Source: Porites lobata
Taxonomy: Eukaryota > Cnidaria > Anthozoa > Scleractinia > Poritidae
Direction: 5' to 3'
Assembly: GCA_942486035.1 (NCBI GenBank)
Contig: CALNXK010000013.1
Span: forward strand, 1,711,001-1,775,000
Length of the DNA: 64,000 bases
The position numbers and the translations under genes are program-made. The notes under the pieces are model-generated. The model had not been told where the DNA came from, did not search any database, and was given only the letters and a program-made list of their open reading frames with translations. Shown piece by piece: positions 22,400 through 35,257 of this stretch (within the stretch, counting starts at the first letter, position 1; every line of letters begins with the position of its first letter).

Positions 22400-23726
22400 T
22401 TGAATCATTCACTTTTGAAAGCGCTGAGCACTCAGGAGTGGAAGTAAATTGCGAGGGGAAATACAGAGTTTCGAAACTTTTTTGCCATTCGCAATGATTG
22501 TACTTAATAGTTGAGGCGTACAATTTAAGGGGAAAAGTATCCTGCTGTTGATTAGCAACTATGCAATTGCTGATTTCGTAAAGAAAAATTCAGTAGACTG
22601 AACATATTTTGGCATTGTACTAAGAGAGGATCCTATGCAGGAGTGGTATTAAAGTAATAAAATTTATTTTATAATAAGGTGCTTCAGCTGTTTTGGGATT
22701 TTTTTCATGGTCTTTGGGTGTGGATTTACATATTTTTCAGTTTTTTTGTTATTTAATTTCGAAACAAAGTTTGGAGAATTTCAAAGTTTCTCTCAGAATC
22801 CCACAGTAATGTTTACGAAATAGGTACACATCATTGTTGTAAAAATTATTTGACCGGAAGCATGTAATAAGAATTGTTTTGAAACGATGGAGTAGAAATT
22901 AACATTAAAGTTCGAATGAAAATAATTGAAAAGGAAGGATCCTACAAAAAAATATTTTACACATTAAATATCTCAAGCAGTTTAAACAAAAACAAAAAAG
23001 CAAAGTAAAGTAAACTAACCCCCCCCCCCCCCAAATTCCAATTTTTGGCGATTCCACTGTAAATATATTGCTTCATGTAACAAAAGGTCCTCTAGATTGC
23101 CATACCACATCCCATAGCCTTCCTAGTGAAAATTTATCGCCAATTCCCAAAAGGCCGCACGCTATGTCACCTAAAGATGTAAATGTATTTTACCCGACTG
23201 TTTTGCAAGTTCGCTCATCAAAAAAGGCCTTTACTTTATAGGGTGATAGCTGTATCGAGCAAAATATAAAGTGGCACGTAGAAAAAGATGAGTGACCAAG
23301 GTAACTGCAGTATCTAGTACATATGCATTGCTAGATCAGCCGAGTTTGAAACACTCTTACGTTTTTCAAACCCTTAGTAAATCTTCAGATTGTTCATAAC
23401 AATCTGAATGCTAATAATGAGCATAAAAATGAAAACATTTGAATTTCACTTCGCCTACCGTCTTTAATAATTTCAACGTTTTCGGTATCAAAATGGAAAG
23501 GAAAAAGCCTGGGTAGGAAAATCAAAAGCACATTGACTACAATGTGTCTGTGCGTCGGTGTGGGCTGAAAGCAGTGTGGCCTCTTACAGCGAACTATTGT
23601 ATCTTTCATCATTATTCACGATTGCTATCTGTTTAATTAATCATGCCCTACTGGCAAATCAACCCACCGTGGCTGGTCTACAATATATTTCACTGGATTA
23701 GAAAGAATTTGGAAAACAGAAATAGA
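22400..23726. other. Intergenic DNA with C homopolymer
   Basis: No gene recognised. A run of 14 C residues lies at 23019-23032. Confidence 0.5.
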
Positions 23727-23871
23727 GAATATTACACGGTGGCGAGAAGATATGAATTTTATGTTCGAGTGGCAAGAACAATATCTCACGAGTGAGCGCA
23801 GCGAACGAGTGAGATATTGCTCTTGCCACGAGAACATAAAATTCATATCTTCGAGCTAACGTGTAATATTC
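23727..23871. mobile_element. Foldback MITE
   Basis: A 145-bp near-perfect palindrome. The left arm begins GAATATTACACG and carries ATATGAATTTTATGTTC, GTGGCAAGAACAATATCTC. The right arm is its inverse, ending CGTGTAATATTC. The short centre contains GAGTGAGCGCAGCGAACGAG. It has no coding capacity and could extrude a hairpin of about 65 bp. Confidence 0.8.
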
Positions 23872-23910
23872 TTTTTATTATATAAACATACTGATGACGG
23901 CGTTTTTGAT

Positions 23911-24079
23911 GATTTTCCGAAGATTTCCGACCACCTTCCGAAGATTTCCGAAGATTTTTCAAATTGTCCCGAAGACCAGACGAACGTTCCCGAACATTTT
24001 CCGAGAATTTCCGAAAATTTCCGAAGATGTCCGAAGATTGCCGAGCACTTTCGAGGAAGACCCGAAGATGTTTCGATGA
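23911..24079 (+). repeat. CCGAAGATTT minisatellite
   Basis: About 14 imperfect copies of a 9-13-base unit around TTTCCGAAGA/TTCCGAACA, immediately next to the foldback element. All units are in the same orientation. The open frame through it is simply the repeat read in frame (RRFPKI-type motif). Confidence 0.7.
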
Positions 24080-25270
24080 TACACCAACGAATTTAAGTAC
24101 AATTTAAGAGACAAACCTGATGTCAGTGAAATTATCGATATCTTCACATGTAAAAATATCGTATTTTTACGTGTGTTCAGATACCACATTTCTCGGTGGT
24201 AGAAATCCTTGTAAAACACTGCAGTTTATACAATAAAGAAATTTATTCCATGTAATGGTTGATAGTTGATAGCTACAGAGCTGCCAATGAAGCCAAGGGG
24301 TAATGCCATGTTCCTTCCTCGCTAATCGTCAGTGAAACAGTTTTAATTACGCGCGTTGTCATTTGCAAGCGCCTTTTAGACACGATCAGCACAAAACGTT
24401 ATAGGCAAAAATGGTAAGGTATGCATTGTCCTTAAGTAGAAAAAGTAGATCTATAGTCAGGTTTTCCTATATAAGCCTGCTTTAAATCAATTGCTCCCGG
24501 GTCATTGTAATTGTATAAATGAAATGGATTTTTAACTAGTCATGTGGAATATGTATCAGTGAACTTGATTAGGCATTTGGCCCTCACTTTCTGTGCATTT
24601 TTAAAATTCATCATGTGAGGTTACGAGTCGCAAATTGAAAAAATATATAGATATATTTTTTTTTCTTAAAGTACATGTACTACTGGTTAAAAAATTGTAG
24701 GGCATTATCGGGTTTACTACATTTTTATGTACCAAAAAACGTTGTTTAGAGTGGTGAAAACATACTAAAGAAATCAATTTGAAATATCTCCCTTTTATCC
24801 CATCAAACATTTTTTTTCAGCTGTCACTTAATCTCAAAAAATAGGATTCAGGACCATTAAGAACTAAGTAGCTTTAACTTGTCGATTGCCTTTGAAATTA
24901 AAAGCGAAAGTGTCCTTCTTGTAAGTTAATCAGCATTAAGTTATTCACTGAAGTGTCCAATGAAAAGGGTCCGCGAAATTGTAGGTTTTCGAAATAGCTC
25001 TTTAAGTGGATTTTTTTCATCACGCTTATTCCAATAGTCTTCCAATGCTGCTAGAATTAAGTGCCCCGCAAAAGAGATAACAAACGATCGGGCGAAGCCT
25101 GGTATGTCGCCTGACGTGAATGGAATATTACTCCACTTTTACAAAAGTTGGACAGGTATAACTCATAATACAGTGCATCTAATCGCTCCAATCTTCTTAT
25201 CATTCACCAACCTAAATGTTAAAGTCAACGTAGTATGATTATTACCACTGATTCTCTTTTTTGAGTTATA
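24080..25270. other. Intergenic DNA without recognised feature
   Basis: AT-rich, no supported gene or repeat. Confidence 0.5.
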
Positions 25271-25340
25271 TAATATATATATATAGATAGTTATATAATA
25301 TTAATAATCACAGGAGTTCAGGCTTCAGGAGTAATCATTG

Positions 25341-25414
25341 ATCGTTTATTGCGACAGTGCTGTTTCGTATGGTCCGAAATTGTAGGACCACACTCATCAG
25401 GCAACTTCAACGAT
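25341..25414 (-). ncRNA. Hammerhead ribozyme, type I (copy A)
   Basis: On the minus strand: core CTGATGA, a 9-bp stem II (GTGTGGTCC with GGACCATAC, nine-base loop TACAATTTC), GAAA, a tiny stem III (ACAG/CTGT with a two-base loop), and the cleavage triplet GTC. Stem I is TTGC/GCAA plus ATCGTT/AACGAT around an internal loop. All invariant core bases are present. Self-cleavage would be after GTC. Hammerheads in Penelope-like elements are established; activity of this copy is inference. Confidence 0.88.
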
Positions 25415-25683
25415 TGACCGTTAAAATTAAAAGCTGGCAGTAAATATAGGGATGCGTTAAGAGATAGTATCTAGGTAACAGATGGATTGTGTCTTAGTTA
25501 CGTTACTCTAGAGTTCTGAAGTACATATCTGTTTCTGTGGGGGCATGAACTCGCTAGTTCGTTTCGCCTGTTTAGGCTACAAAGCTCTTTTTTACGAATG
25601 ATGATAAACTTTTCATAAAGACAAAGATTACATTTTTTGCTAATGTTGCTATAGGCTTTACATTTCTTTAAAACTTTCCATAG

Positions 25684-25918
<235 letters not shown>

Positions 25919-25961
25919 TTATTAATAATCACAGGAGTTCAAGCTTCAGGAGTAATCATTG

Positions 25962-26035
25962 ATCGTTTATTGCGACAGTGCTGTTTCGTATGGTCCGAAA
26001 TTGTAGGACCACACTCATCAGGCAACTTCAACGAT
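25962..26035 (-). ncRNA. Hammerhead ribozyme, type I (copy B)
   Basis: Identical in every core and stem base to the copy at 25341-25414, on the same strand, 621 bases away. In sequence order on the minus strand it lies downstream of the Penelope reading frame and upstream of copy A. Confidence 0.88.
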
Positions 26036-26118
26036 TGACCGTTAAAATTAAAAGCTGGCAGTAAATATAGGGATGCGTTAAGAGATAGTATCTAGGTAAC
26101 AGATGGATTGTGTCTTAG

Positions 26119-27153
26119 TTACGTTACTCTAGAGTTCTGAAGTACATATCTGTTTCTGTGGGGGCATGAACTTGCTAGTTCGTTTCGCCTGTTTAGGCTA
26201 CAAAGCTCTTTTTTACAAATGATGATAAACTTTTCATAAAGACAAAGATTACATTTTTTGCTAATGTTGCTATAAGCTTTACATTTCTTTAAAACTTTCC
26301 ATTTTATCTGGAAAGGTTTGTTAGAGTCTTGTAAAGTCCAAATATATTTTGATAGTTCCGTTTCATTTCTTCTGTTTGAGCGTCGAAAGGAGGACTGATG
26401 GTTTCTGTAACGTTCCTTAAAGTTTGTTGCCAGTCCGACGTAAGTTTCAGTTGTCGTCGCTGTAGTTACAGTGGCTTGGTAGATTACATTTGATTGGAGG
26501 CATTTTCCTTCGAGTGGACAATCTGGTTTCTTTCTGCAATTGCAGGTGTCAGGTTGTTGCGTTGGTGAGTTGAAATTTGAAAGAACGTACTTGTTGTGTG
26601 ACGAGATGACAGATTTCATGTTAGGCATGCATGAGTAGCTTAGTTTTAGCGTGTGTCTGTTGAAAATCTTGTGGAGTGGGTGGTTTTTTGGAAAGCATTT
26701 GTCGACGATGTGCAGAAATTTTCTTCCAAGGTTAGTTCTGACGTTTGAGTTGAAAGGAGGGTTGTACCATGTGATGTTTCTTGTTCGTTTTCTTTTGTTT
26801 TTCGGAGCTTTCTCTTGTGGGGGGTTGTATGCTAAGTTGTGGTCGTATCCGCTTTCTGTTAGAGCTTTCTGGTAAGGGGCAACAGATTCGTCAAATACTT
26901 CTTTGCTGGATGAGATGCTAGTTAACCTTTTGTTAATGTTGAGTGGGATATTCTTTAGTAGTGCAGGGGGGTGGTTGCTCTGTTGGTGGACATAGGACAG
27001 TTTATTATTAGGCTTCATGAAAGGCTTGTAGCACCCGTTTGTGAGGTTGAAGGTCACATCAAGAAAGTTGACGACCTTTTTGTTAGCTTCGATTGTGATT
27101 TTAAGGCCATTGGAACTATCAAAATATATTTGGACTTTACAAGACTCTAACAA
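26119..27153 (-). pseudogene. Penelope-like RT C-terminus plus GIY-YIG endonuclease (5' truncated)
   Basis: An open frame of 344 codons. Its first dozen or so codons are read from the inverted segment C, so the ATG is not native. Genuine homology starts near VVNFLDVTFNLTNGCYKPF and continues through KPNNKLSYVHQQSNHPP, the end of the Penelope RT domain. A basic linker (KNKRKRTRNITWYNPPFN) follows, then a CxCRKKPDCPLEGKC cluster. Last comes the GIY-YIG nuclease (about residues 225-315) with YQATV, TYVGLATNFKERYRNH and the later KCNLCLYEKFII. The RT catalytic YxDD part is absent because of the truncation. The family is certain; function is lost. Confidence 0.88.
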
Positions 27154-27352
27154 ACCTTTCCAGATAAAATGGAAAGTTTTAAAGAAATGTAAAGCTTATA
27201 GCAACATTAGCAAAAAATGTAATCTTTGTCTTTATGAAAAGTTTATCATCATTTGTAAAAAAGAGCTTTGTACCCTAAACAGGCGAAACGAACTAGCAAG
27301 TTCATGCCCCCACAGAAACAGATATGTACTTCAGAACTCTAGAGTAACGTAA
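27041..27352 (+). pseudogene. Inverted copy of Penelope GIY-YIG C-terminus
   Basis: From about 27110 the plus strand repeats the end of the minus-strand Penelope frame (KYIWTLQDSNKPFQ to the same stop) with only a Ser-to-Thr difference in the word CSLNRRNEL. The first about 23 codons come from out-of-frame antisense of the minus-strand RT. It is a by-product of the inverted duplication, not a separate gene. Confidence 0.85.
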
Positions 27353-27435
27353 CTAAGACACAATCCATCTGTTACCTAGATACTATCTCTTAACGCATCC
27401 CTATATTTACTGCCAGCTTTTAATTTTAACGGTCA

Positions 27436-27509
27436 ATCGTTGAAGTTGCCTGATGAGTGTGGTCCTACAATTTCGGACCATACGAAACAGCACTGTCGCA
27501 ATAAACGAT
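27436..27509 (+). ncRNA. Hammerhead ribozyme, type I (copy C, inverted)
   Basis: Same sequence as copies A and B but on the plus strand: CTGATGA at 27450-27456, stem II with nine-base loop, GAAA, short stem III, GTC cleavage site at 27496-27498, and stem I closed by ATCGTT (27436-27441) with AACGAT (27504-27509). It lies in segment C just inside the (TA)n tract. Confidence 0.88.
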
Positions 27510-27549
27510 CAATGATTACTCCTGAAGCCTGAACTCCTGTGATTATTAA

Positions 27550-27554
27550 TATAT

Positions 27555-27608
<54 letters not shown>
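27550..27608. repeat. (TA)n microsatellite
   Basis: Almost pure TA dinucleotide closing segment C of the Penelope-like element. A longer TA run (25748-25854) closes the other side. Confidence 0.95.
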
Positions 27609-27610
<2 letters not shown>

Positions 27611-27619
27611 ATAAAATGT

Positions 27620-30600
27620 GACCCTCCACATGATTCTGATCCTAAAAGTGCCCACAACACGCTTCCCCTTTAAAACAAAAGAACTCATTTTAACACGCCT
27701 TTGTTTCAGAGCACGCGCTTGGGGCAATTAAGCGTGAGCAAGTCGAAAAGAAGAAAGTGTTAAAGTTTTCAAAAAGAAAAAGCCCCGAGCGAACTTTTTC
27801 AATTAGCTATTGTGGCGATCGCGACGATTATATGAAAACCAGTCAGTTTGCGGGTTCTGATTGGACAAAAACTTTTGTTCTATTATACAAGCCTGTAAAC
27901 TCATAATTATAGAAAACGGCTTTTAGCCACAGCTGCAAACAATGATCTGGAGGAAGCTCAAAAACAGACAATTCATTTACTCTGAGCCAACCTCTCCTTC
28001 TTTCAAAAAGCTTTGGTTTCCACGTTCTAGTGATTTCACTATTCGCTGATGCCGTAAGTTTAAGTGATCTTGTATCCAAAAGCCGGAATCGAAAGCAGTT
28101 TTAGCTATATTTCGCGATGATGCGAAATCGCGAAAGACAACAACTGTGGTAATTTCTGTTGTTGATAAAAAGGTAAGTATGTACAAACAAGCAGCAAAAC
28201 CAATAGATCTAGCATTCTTAACCTTTTTCCTATGTTAGAGTAAAATCCCTGAAAGAAATTGTTCCCAAAATATCTGATCAAAAAAAAGATCTTATCTTGG
28301 GTAGGAAAAGCGTCCTCTTCAGGTAGTAAACAAGGTGCCAGCGATAATGAAAGATGCCAGTTTCGTAGTTGTTATTTGTCGTTTGTTGGTTTGTTTTTTT
28401 TTCCAATATTTATTTAAGCACTTCGATAGTGTTGATGTCATATCGGAAGATAACGCCTTTACCTGGCCACGGCAATGGATCCTGCTTCCAAATTAAGAGC
28501 TACAAGTTATGCCGTCCATAGCTGTACGCGCGCACATCCGATACCTTCGCAAAAACACCCATCCTTACTGCAGCAATCAATCCAAAAAACAGAGCTTGAA
28601 CAGAGGTGAATGATGAATAAAGTCCACTATTGCAACAGCTGCCAGTGCCTTGTAATTCAAACACCTATATTATTGACTCAACAAAACACAGCTACGTACA
28701 GTTAAAATGTTCAATCTTGATTCACTTCTGTTTTAAAACACCCATGAACTAACTCTTTCAGCGGGATGTTTGCTTTTACTGCCGAAATGCAAAGGCAAAA
28801 TAATGGCCGTTGAATAAGTGTTTTTTGTTTGATCCAAAAAGTTTTGAGAAAGTTCAAAGCGAAATCAGCAATTACTTTGGTGCGATGCCACTAAGTCTTT
28901 GTTTTAATTGGCTCCCGTACATAAATTCGGATGAAAGTAAAGCCAGGGAACTTGGGCAACTTCATGAAAGAATTAAACCACACTTTTTGCTCGAAGGAAC
29001 TATTTATTAGTCAACTTAGTTTTATAAAAGCGTTAGGCGGTACTTTCCATTGGTTTACCTAATTTCACAATTCACAACATAAGTAAACAAGCTTTCGTTC
29101 TAGTCAGCTCGAATATAGAAGCTCGCTGTGAAATGACCAAATGTATATAGCAGTGATATAGGTAATTGACATCGCCTCTGAAAAAACTTATTCTGACTTA
29201 TATATTGTTCTTGTATTTTTGTTTGATAATTGCATCTGTAGACAATGGAAAGCAGATGGGATGGCACAATTGTGTTTAATAGGGGACTGTCTCCTTTATC
29301 CTCTATTTTTTAAAACCGCTCGGTGGGAATCGAAATAAGATACACCACTATCAAAGAAAGACAAGTCAATACGTTAGCTTATAGAATTAAATAAATATCA
29401 TACTTTATAAAATAACTGAGATATCACGCGCGTTCTGATTGGTTAAAAACCTATGGTTTATTTGGCCGGTAAACTCATAGAAAACTTAAAGTTGTTTTAT
29501 TAACTCTCTTCGGCTCGTGTTCTCCCATCATCCCGCGTGGGTTATCACGCCGGTACACCCATAGAAAGTGTGGTCTATTGCTTAAGTATACGACTCTACC
29601 GTACTGCATATGCGATTCACCATCAAAGGAAGTTAGTTTAGTTACTAAAGAGCAAAGCTCACATCGTTAGACCTTAAAAATTAATAAAGAACATACAGCA
29701 TTAAGTTTTTTTTTGATATTTCTGGTTTCATACTGTACTTGTAATAGGAAAACATAATGGGAAACATTTTTATCTCTGTAACCTCACCTGCCTAATACAA
29801 GGAATTAGCTGTATAGATGTAATGGATATTTATGTCATACCAAAAACTTGGGTAGTTGTGAAAACACATTCAGAGCAAGTACTTTGTAAAGTATGCTCGA
29901 AATCCCTTTAAAACCAATTTAAGGAATAAGCGATGCTCTAAGCATACACGGAACTGAACAATATCAAAACCATTGGAACAATCGCTCAGTACAAACGCCA
30001 AAATACACCCGACCCGTCACATCAAAAATTACCAAGCAATACTTAAGCTTATAGTCAGTGCCAATACAGGCTAAGAGGTAAATTCATGAAGTGTCCTGAC
30101 TGCTTAATCAAGACATATCAGTTTTTAAGTAAGGAAAAAGAACAAAACAGGTCCTAGCTCGAGCAGACTAGCATCACTGTACGACCATGGGCAATAACTG
30201 CCTGCACTGAGGTCTAGGGATTAATTCTAAAAGATTCCGAATGAAAGATTACGAATTACGTACAAAAAATGCATGGAACAATTATTTTCGTGAAATTACA
30301 CATCAAGAAAAGCATACTGAAAATTGCTTAACATGCGTCTGTGTCGGAAACCTGTTAAGCAAAGTTTTATCAGTACGATCGATGAAATTCGTTTCATCCG
30401 CTTCAAAATTGTACAGCCGGAAAGTGCCCCTAAACAAACCGGGCAGTATTAAGAATGAACCATTACTACCAATCTCGTTTCGTTCTCGGGCTTACACAGT
30501 TAATCATGATGGGCTGCAAATAAAAGCTCACAATTGTTGTTCCTCTCGTCTGAAAATTGCAATAAAATGTGCTGGATAAAACACATTAATGCATTAATCA

Positions 30601-32755
30601 GGGATGGACTACAGTTTTTTTGGCAAAGCCTTACAGTTTGCACGTGCAAACACATCGCTACAAAATTCTTATATTAGATTCTCAATATTTGAAAGCGAAA
30701 AAAAAAGATAATTGTCAACAATTGCGACTATTGCAAAATAAACTGACGGGGCTCATTTTTGGATTGCCTCAAAATATTTAGTTACCCAAATCTGCTTGAT
30801 TATTGAGGTGCGCAATTTGTTGATATTTTTTATTATCATTTCTATCTCTCTGCTGTGAGATTAGGACGCGTTTCCCAATTTAACGATTAAAACAGATTCT
30901 GTCACGACTATATATTCATATTTTATACACGCAAATAAGTTTTGGCATCGTCCTACGGAAAGGTCTGCATGAGCTGCAATACAGATTAGCCTGTGATGCC
31001 AGCTGCTTCGCACAATTTTTTTGCAGCTATATACCGTTGCCAAGACCAATGAATCAGCGTGATTTCTTCGCTTTCCTTTCCGATATTAAATGTTTGCTTT
31101 TGCTATATTTTGAAGCAATTTTTGTTCGATTTGTGGGGACGAGTTGTCTAATATGCCTGAATAGGTGTAGGTCATAGTTGTAAAAATCATTTTATTGAAA
31201 GCAAGATTAAAGATCAATATTGTTGGAGTTGACGGATTTAAAGTAATTTCACCTAAGAAAAGAATATAAAAACACCTTAAGCAAATATCTCATATAGGTC
31301 GAAGATAAGCAGATTACGGTTAATTTACAAAGCCTGGCGTTTCCTAAATATGCAGGTGCATGTGGATAGCGGTTACAACAGAGGCTAGAATCGAAAATGT
31401 TGCCAGGGGCAAAAACTCCTGAAACGATAAGCAGAAAATCTGGGGAGAAAGCAATACCAAGGCTCAAGAGATTGGATCACCTCCTCGATAAAAACAGATC
31501 AAACTTCCAAAAAATAGACGGTGAGTAAGCAATGTAGCGTATAAACACCTACGTTAGTACCTAGGTTGACGATCGAGATATCGTTGCAATTGAATTTTTT
31601 TTTGTGATTACACTGTAAAGCTCAAAACCGTCTAAGCGCCAGTGAGATTAGTCTTTACTAAACTGGAAGTAACTAACTGGAAATATACACCGGCATACAA
31701 TCGGTATTCGTTAATATTTAAAGAAACTTTTTCACTCTGGTATTTTTAAAGGTGTCCGCCGGTTTTAATTTAAACGTTTTCCACACATTGCGGCTTGAAC
31801 CTTACCCCGGTAGACAAATAAAAATCTTTCATCCATCAGCATCAGATGGAAAAGAAAACTGCACTGCCCGCATTTTTATAACCCATGAACCAATAAAGCT
31901 GTCTCTTACTAGACAGGAACAGCACTCCTCAAAACGAGTCACTGAAATTCGTCGATGACGGCGATATTAATGTCGCCTCAAAGTTTGGCTATTGTGGCTT
32001 CGATTTTCATCATGATTGTTATTACCGTTTGACAATTGCATTTGTAGTCAATGGAAGCAAAAGGCAGATGAGCCAAAAATGTCAGTAAAAAGTACCGAAT
32101 TAAAGCTGTACTTTACATTTTTGGTAGCTTCTCAAGTTATCCATGGAGGGAGGAAAATCCTCAGTAGCAGGTGGATCAGCCTAGAGCCAGTTCCTTAGAA
32201 CTAGGATCTTCCTTCTAAGAGGTAGGAAGATCCTAGCCCCAAGTGAACTGCCTTTGCTATTCTTAGTACTACAAATTATAGGGACAAACCAAACAAAAAT
32301 GGTGGCAGGTCGTTCAGTGGTTAATCACGGCAATAAAGGCCGACCATTTCGTTTGGCGTTACCACGATCTGATTATTGTGTGAATTATCCTGAAAGGTAA
32401 TTATTAACGCCAGTAAAGACAGCAAATTGTATTTTTGTTTTTGACGCCCGCAATTTTTAATTCCTTCTTGATCCTTCTCTACTTCAGGACACCACAGACC
32501 AAAATTTCTGCATGTAGACCCAGCGAAAATTTGTTCCACCTTCTAGGGTCTTCCTCCCTTCATATAAACAGCCCTCTCGACGACACCACCGTCCATATGA
32601 TGTGTTCCCTAAGTGCATCAATTGGAGAAAACAAGTCCCAAGAGTTAGCGAAAATAAATTTGTAATGTACTGCTTGTAAACGAAAAGACCTCGTCATAAA
32701 TGCTGAGATGCTGACGGTCTGCAAATGGAAAAAAACATGATGGTGATATAATATC
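27620..32755. other. Intergenic DNA without recognised gene
   Basis: The longest open frame is 112 codons at 30241-30579, with no family signature. The words TTCTGATTGG near 27864 and 29434 in similar contexts (followed by AAACTCATA) suggest fragments of one dispersed repeat, but boundaries could not be drawn. Confidence 0.45.
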
Positions 32756-32859
32756 CACTTAATGTCAGATCCCTAGGGAAACAGTTAGTTTTGTTTTCCC
32801 GAGAGTCTCGGGAAAACAACACTAACTGGTTCAGTTCCCGAGAGACTTGACATTAAGTG
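32756..32859. mobile_element. Short foldback MITE
   Basis: A 104-bp element. The outer inverted ends are CACTTAATGTCA and TGACATTAAGTG. Inside, GTTAGTTTTGTTTTCCCGAG is followed by its near-perfect inverse. No target duplication is obvious. Confidence 0.7.
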
Positions 32860-34332
32860 TTTTGCTATATTTCTAGACTTTTACTTCAACAGCAACAAAA
32901 GAATAACCGGAGCTAATTAAAACAGTCGACTCGGCACTTATAATGAATGATTTGCAAAGTACTTTCCTTATATTATAACTATTATATTCCACTAGCTGCT
33001 GTTTTTATTCTGGGAACTTCTGGGATAACTTTAAAAATCGTTGTTTTTTTAGCTTCAGGCTTCGTGTTGAGTGTGTTGTTATAGTTGTGTTCATTCAAGA
33101 GAAAGAAAACTGGCAGGACCTGGCAGTGTTTTTTCCCGCCCTCTGTCACGCCACTTTCCACCATGTTTTGATCAAGTGCTGTAAGGTACATTGTTTAATC
33201 TATCACGAACGGGATACACCTGATTTTAGTCAAGGCCACGTGACCAAGAATCGACCAATGGCAGTCCCTGTTTAGTAAAATCGCCTGGATTATCTCGACC
33301 GAACAATCAAGGCTATCCTCTGATGCAATCCAGGACGAACCGAACAATTTAGGCGAATGCAGTAGTAAAGAATAAAACTGAAATACATGTATGCACAGAA
33401 AGGATGGTGAACAATTATCTCGCATAAGAATCTCGATCGTCCCACTGGCAATAACAATTTTGAAGTAGCTATGTGTTACATGGCAGGTGAAGGAAAAAGA
33501 CAACAGCAATATTCATACTAAATACAAAAAATCTCTTTTCACACAAATTGAATCACTTCGCTAAACAAAAACATCAGTTTTTCACTTTCCATTAGATGTT
33601 ACCCTCTAGGGGTTGGCTGTGTTTTCTAGGATGCAGAATAATACATTTCCGTTTCGCGATGAATTTGGCCACAAGGAATGGTTGTTTATTAATTATATTT
33701 AGAAAGCATTATAGAAAAGTATTTTTTTGTTAAAAGAAAAGAGCAAATAAATATCGTAGAAATGAGAATTACAACCAGTCATTAGGAAGAAGAAGAGTCA
33801 AGTTATACACCACAAAAAGCTTATTACAGACTGTAATTAATCTCTGCACTTTTAAACCTTGTTTTATTCTAAATACTATTTGGTCAAAAGGTTATAACGA
33901 ATTAACGATAAAACTAAAAAAACAAAAGAAAAAACTAATTAGCGAAAAGTAGTTCTCATCATGGTGACGATTGATTACTGACCAAAGCTTAAGGCTAAAA
34001 TAGATGATTAAATATATCTCATTAACTCGAACGGATTAACTGGTTAACGAGGCTGTTCTAATGAAAAGGGGGAAATTTAATAACTGAATCATTAAGAATA
34101 GTCAGCACTTTCTTGACCAACTTAGAAGTAAAGATTCGGGTTCAGTAATTGATTTGTTAACTAAACCCATTTCGATCGAATCGCTTCTCAAACAGGTTAG
34201 GGCCCTGAATCTCTGTGTCCAATGGCTTTCAGCAAAAATAGAGTAAATAAATTGACATAAAGATAGTTTCTGAACCGAATACTACCACTAATATTGACCA
34301 GCAAATATTTTCCATTGTTATACACATTTCAG
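32860..34332. other. Upstream flank of GPCR 4
   Basis: No gene recognised. It ends at a splice acceptor (ACACATTTCAG, AG at 34331-34332), so the last part is probably the GPCR 4 5'UTR intron. Confidence 0.45.
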
Positions 34333-34336
34333 GTGG

Positions 34337-35257
34337 ATGTCTCTGAGCCATCCTCAAAGTATGGATTTCTTAAGATGGAATACATTATGGAGTTTTTGTT
34401 TTGGGGTGATGGCTTTCATTATCGTCATTGGAAACGCCATTTCCACCTCTATACTTCTCTCAAAACGATTCCGCAAGCGTCCACATTACCTCTTAACAAG
34501 CCTGGCAATAGCGGATCTAGTGGTTGGATTACTTGCAGTACCGTTGTACATAATTATAGCTGATCCAGGACAGAAACTTTTGCCTAGAGTGCTATATGAT
34601 TGCGTGGATATGTTCGCTGGCAAGTCCTCAATGTTTACTCTGGCCGTCATTTCTCTTGAAAGACTTCACGCTATTGCTCGGCCGCTTCGACACAGGCAAG
34701 TGACCTTGGGTCATTATACCATTGCTATAGTTACTCCTTGGATTCTTTCATTTATGGTCGCATCAACTCGGGTGTTGCTACATTTCTCTGTCTTGACAAA
34801 GGAGGAGTTCGTCACCGTTGTTACTATCAGCTTATCGGCGCCACTGCTGACAACGTGCTTTGCTTATTGCCTTATTTGGAGAAAGCAATCCTCAAGTATA
34901 CATAATAATGAAATGAGAGCACGAAATGACGCCAGACTATTGAGGACATCACTTATAATAACTGTAGCATTTGTTTTTTCATGGCTTCCATTCGAAATTC
35001 TGACAATAGTGGCCAGCCTCTGCATTTCATGTCAAAACCATTCATTTTTAGTTATTTACCCCATAAAGCTTCTACAATATAGTAATTCCTTCATTAATTT
35101 TGTCATTTATTGCTTGAGAATGCCAGAATTCAAAAGGACATTATCAAAAATGCTGCCGAGCTGCAAATTTATCCAGGGTCGATGCCAAGTTCCTTACCCG
35201 CTAATCGATCATGGGACAGGTGTCGCGCTTGTTTCATTTGCAAGCCTGCGCCGGTGA
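34337..35257 (+). CDS. Class A (rhodopsin-like) GPCR 4, adenosine/melanocortin-like orphan
   Basis: 306 residues from the first ATG, only four bases after a splice acceptor (AG at 34331-34332). A second ATG at 34361 (MDFLRW) aligns with the GPCR 3 start and may be the one used. Landmarks: N33 in TM1, AIADL with D60, ERL (E108-R109) then AIARPLRHRQ, FSWLPFE (W216, P218), and NFVIY in place of NPxxY (N254-Y258). No cysteine is at 3.25. The ECL3 motif is CISC (C229, C232). The tail is short and ends in ALVSFASLRR, close to TLISFSSLQ in GPCR 3. The two are clearly paralogues 13 kb apart on the same strand. The class is sure; the ligand is unknown. Confidence 0.94.
   Translation: MSLSHPQSMDFLRWNTLWSFCFGVMAFIIVIGNAISTSILLSKRFRKRPHYLLTSLAIADLVVGLLAVPLYIIIADPGQKLLPRVLYDCVDMFAGKSSMFTLAVISLERLHAIARPLRHRQVTLGHYTIAIVTPWILSFMVASTRVLLHFSVLTKEEFVTVVTISLSAPLLTTCFAYCLIWRKQSSSIHNNEMRARNDARLLRTSLIITVAFVFSWLPFEILTIVASLCISCQNHSFLVIYPIKLLQYSNSFINFVIYCLRMPEFKRTLSKMLPSCKFIQGRCQVPYPLIDHGTGVALVSFASLRR

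Noticed and set aside
23891..23960. Another hammerhead core (CTGATGA) near 23891
   Set aside because: No stem II or GAAA/GTC elements follow at the right spacing; the word is a chance match beside a minisatellite.
27433..27727. Minus-strand frames rich in Tyr-Ile repeats
   Set aside because: They are (TA)n microsatellite read in frame.
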